A stretch of 64,000 nucleotides of DNA from Lichenicola sp964247725 (lineage in GTDB: Bacteria > Pseudomonadota > Alphaproteobacteria > Acetobacterales > Acetobacteraceae): NCBI GenBank assembly GCA_964247725.1, contig CAXTVM010000007.1:1-64000 (forward strand). Direction: 5' to 3'. The notes beneath the pieces are model-generated. The model made no database searches. It was not told where the DNA came from and worked only from the letters and a program-made list of their open reading frames with translations. Below, in pieces: positions 61,960 to 64,000 of this stretch. Within the stretch, counting starts at the first letter, position 1, and each line of letters starts with the position of its first letter. A program made the position numbers and the translations under genes.

Positions 61960-63035
61960 CCGTGCTGGCGAGTTCGGAACCGGTGGTGTCGAAGCCGCCG
62001 GTCTCGTCGTTCGAGTTCTGGCCGGATTGGCTGTTCTACCTGCCGGTCGTCCTGTTCTGGATCCTACTCGGCATCCGCCACCGCTGCTTCAGCCTGCCGA
62101 CCGCCGCCAATCCCGTGGTGGAGACCGGCGGGCTGTGCGGCGAACGAAAGAGCACGATCCTAGATCGCGCCGGTCCGACGGCGTCACCCTGGATCGCCCC
62201 CTATGTCGTGCTGACGACGGCAGCCGACGATCTTGCCAGCGCCCTCGGCGCACTGGAGGCTGCAGGTCTCGGCCTGCCGGTGGTGGTAAAGCCGAATATC
62301 GGCTGCAACGGCACCGGGGTTCGGCTGGCGGAGTCGGTCGAGGCCCTCGCCCGGGCCCTGGCCGCGTTTCCTCGGGGGGTGGAGCTGGTGCTGCAAGAGC
62401 TGGTCGGCTTCGAGGGCGAGGCCGGGATTTTCTATGTCCGCGAACCCGGCGCGAAGGTCGGCCGGATCACTTCGCTGACCCTGAAGCAGGCGCCGATCCT
62501 CATCGGTGACGGCCGCTCGACGTTGCGTGAGCTGATCCTCCGGGATGAGCGCTCCGGCCGCGTTCCGGACATCTACATGCCGCGGCTGGCCGGGCGCCTC
62601 GACCAGGTGCTACGCCCGGGCGAGCCGTTCCGCCTCGTGTTCGCCGGCAACCACTGCAAGGGCTCGATCTTCAGCGACGGCCGGCAGGAGATCACGCGGG
62701 CGCTCAGCGCCAGGATCGACGGCATCATGCAGGACCTGCCGGACTTCCATTTCGGGCGGGTCGACGTCCGCTTCGAGGACCGCGCTGCGCTGCGAACCGG
62801 TGAACGGTTCCGGATCATCGAGGTGAACGGTGTCGGGTCGGAGGCGACCCATATCTGGGACCCTGACACCCGGATCTGGAGCGCCTATCGGGACCAGTTC
62901 CGGCATTACCGGATCGCCTTCGAGATCGGCGCGGAGATGCGTCGCCGCGGCACCAACCCGACCCCCTTGCTGGAGCTGCTGTCATTCTGGCGACTGCAGC
63001 GACGGCTGATGGCTTCCTATCCGCTGAACGACTAA
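61956..63035 (+). CDS. Membrane-anchored ATP-grasp ligase-like protein
   Basis: A 359-residue protein with one hydrophobic segment (about 23-40) before an ATP-grasp domain. VVVKPNIGCNGTGVRLAES is the ATP-binding lysine and glycine-rich loop; FRIIEVNGVGSEATHIWDP contains the Mg-binding Glu-x-Asn. Such enzymes join a carboxylate to an amine or thiol. No substrate clue is visible in the variable N-lobe. It is translationally coupled to DedA by a four-base overlap. Confidence 0.78.
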   Translation: MTVLASSEPVVSKPPVSSFEFWPDWLFYLPVVLFWILLGIRHRCFSLPTAANPVVETGGLCGERKSTILDRAGPTASPWIAPYVVLTTAADDLASALGALEAAGLGLPVVVKPNIGCNGTGVRLAESVEALARALAAFPRGVELVLQELVGFEGEAGIFYVREPGAKVGRITSLTLKQAPILIGDGRSTLRELILRDERSGRVPDIYMPRLAGRLDQVLRPGEPFRLVFAGNHCKGSIFSDGRQEITRALSARIDGIMQDLPDFHFGRVDVRFEDRAALRTGERFRIIEVNGVGSEATHIWDPDTRIWSAYRDQFRHYRIAFEIGAEMRRRGTNPTPLLELLSFWRLQRRLMASYPLND

Positions 63036-63039
63036 ACGT

Positions 63040-63552
63040 TCAGCTGTCGCACGGCGAAGGAGCCCCGCCGGAGCCGAAGATGTATTGACTCACCTGCTGC
63101 TCGAGATTTGTCAGCGCGCAGGTGTCGGTCACCGTCGCCCCCGGCTCCAGCAGCTGCGGTGAGCGGCCTGGAGTGATGATGAGGGCGTTGCTGGAGGTCA
63201 GGGTGCTGCTGCCGATCGACAGGCGGCTGTCGGCTGGAAGACGCAGCTGGCTCTCGATTTGAAAGCTGACCTGCGAGAGCATCGTCCGGTCATCGAGCAT
63301 GATCGACGTCACCGTTCCCACGGGCACCCCGGCCAGCATCACGTCGGCACCGGGCTGCAGCCCGTTCGAGGACAGGAAACTCGCCCGCATGCCATAGGCG
63401 GTGCCGACGTTGGCGCTGCCGAGCGTCGAGGCATAGATGGAGAAACCGGCCGCCAGCAGCAGCACCGACATACTGGCAGTGATCGCGGCCGGCCCGTGAC
63501 GTGCCGGACCGGCGCTGCGGGCCAGCCTCCCGTTCGTCTTCCTGCTCACCAT
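63040..63552 (-). CDS. MlaD/MCE-domain protein
   Basis: A 170-residue protein with one N-terminal membrane anchor (about 24-44) and a single MCE domain: RASFLSSNGLQPGADVMLAGVPVGTVTSI is the hallmark. It ends in a short Cys-containing tail (CALTNLEQQ, APSPCDS). MCE proteins carry phospholipids between membranes, usually with MlaE and MlaF, neither of which is adjacent. An upstream start at 63606 is possible but lacks a ribosome site. It is convergent with the ATP-grasp gene, five bases apart. Confidence 0.75.
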   Translation of the reverse strand: MVSRKTNGRLARSAGPARHGPAAITASMSVLLLAAGFSIYASTLGSANVGTAYGMRASFLSSNGLQPGADVMLAGVPVGTVTSIMLDDRTMLSQVSFQIESQLRLPADSRLSIGSSTLTSSNALIITPGRSPQLLEPGATVTDTCALTNLEQQVSQYIFGSGGAPSPCDS

Positions 63553-63714
63553 GCCAGAGGCATAGTCAGCCGATTGCGTGCCGGTCAATGGCAGACCTTG
63601 CCGCATGCGGTATTATGCGGCACCAGTCTTGGCTCCGGCTTGCTCGGATCGTTGCTTCGAAGCTGGTTCACGGCCGGCGGCGATCGGGCTCCCGCCCACA
63701 GTCAGGATCCATGG

Positions 63715-64000
63715 ATGACCACTTTGCAGGCGCTCCTGCTCGCCGTCCTCCAGGGAGTGACAGAACTGTTCCCGGTCAGCAGCCTGGGCCACGCGGTGAT
63801 CGTTCCAGCTCTGCTGCATTGGGACTTGGACGAGCGCGACCTCGTCTTCCTGCCGTTCCTGGTGATGATGCATGTCGGCACCGCGGCGGCGTTGCTGGCG
63901 TTTTTCTGGCGCGATTGGGTCGCGCTAGCCCGCGGCGCCGTCGGGGCCGCAGAACCGCACCAGGTGCGGGAAAGCCGGCACATCCTCGGCCTGATCGTGC
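63715..64000 (+). CDS. uppP: Undecaprenyl-diphosphatase (5' part, runs off window)
   Basis: From the ATG at 63715 the frame stays open to the window end and gives 95 residues of a BacA/UppP protein. QGVTELFPVSSLGHAVIVP is the family's first catalytic motif, and FLVMMHVGTAAALLAFFWRDW the second conserved block with its membrane helix. It dephosphorylates undecaprenyl pyrophosphate so the lipid carrier can be reused. Residue order matches the known start of the family. The gene continues beyond base 64000. Confidence 0.9.
   Translation, partial: MTTLQALLLAVLQGVTELFPVSSLGHAVIVPALLHWDLDERDLVFLPFLVMMHVGTAAALLAFFWRDWVALARGAVGAAEPHQVRESRHILGLIV

Overview
The window is high-GC (roughly 65-70 % by eye) bacterial chromosome. 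Gene content and order (bpt, hemB, parC, a conserved mltB-rlpA-dacA-tmk-holB-metG-tatD run, yeaG-yeaH-spoVR), the GAGCATGATCC inverted repeat and the 153-bp GC-rich intergenic repeats all suggest an alphaproteobacterium. An acetic-acid-bacteria-like lineage (Acetobacteraceae) is my best guess, but this is inference; no 16S gene is present.

Layout. (1) 0.2-10.8 kb: a LuxR-type regulator with a complete acyl-homoserine-lactone pocket, a phosphopantetheinyl transferase, a pentapeptide-like protein, and a tightly packed minus-strand operon. In transcription order the operon encodes a ketoreductase, an acyl carrier protein, a degenerate ketosynthase, an active-looking ketosynthase, two adenylate-forming enzymes, two small hotdog-like proteins and two membrane proteins. 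This looks like a small type II fatty-acid/polyketide-like pathway that I cannot match to a named one. (2) 10.9-16.6 kb: aromatic-acid catabolism (amidohydrolase-type decarboxylase, flavin monooxygenase, TetR regulator, AAHS transporter) with two broken amidohydrolase pieces. (3) 16.8-24.8 kb: transport and accessory genes (a frameshifted OprB-like porin, secreted alpha/beta hydrolase, cytochrome b561, intact OprB-like porin, LysR regulator, MFS transporter). (4) 24.9-35.2 kb: housekeeping (parC, bpt, penicillin-acylase family, hemB, amino-acid permease, aspartoacylase-like, argE). (5) 35.3-42.0 kb: two glycosyltransferases, an RhlE helicase, an ELM1-like protein and a 631-residue protein of unknown function. 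(6) 42.06-43.98 kb: a 1.8-kb insertion at tRNA-Val(CAC), bounded by a 54-bp duplication of the tRNA 3' part and carrying a transposase remnant and a DUF418 membrane protein. (7) 44.0-45.2 kb: a repeat, gene remnants and a patch of lower GC. (8) 45.2-50.0 kb: the prkA(yeaG)-yeaH-spoVR stress operon. (9) 50.4-58.5 kb: an eight-gene minus-strand run from mltB to an MBL-fold hydrolase. (10) 58.5-64 kb: a repeat-containing protein interrupted by a 100-N assembly gap, an AsmA-like protein, a DedA/ATP-grasp pair, a lone MlaD-like protein and the first part of uppP, which runs off the window.

The most interesting system is the LuxR-linked type II synthase cluster. It has the carrier protein, its likely activating transferase, a ketosynthase paired with a partner that has lost two catalytic residues, reductive and dehydrative enzymes and two ligases, but no acyltransferase, enoyl reductase, thioesterase or luxI synthase. 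The second is the miniature tRNA-borne insertion, which has exact attachment-like repeats and no visible integrase.
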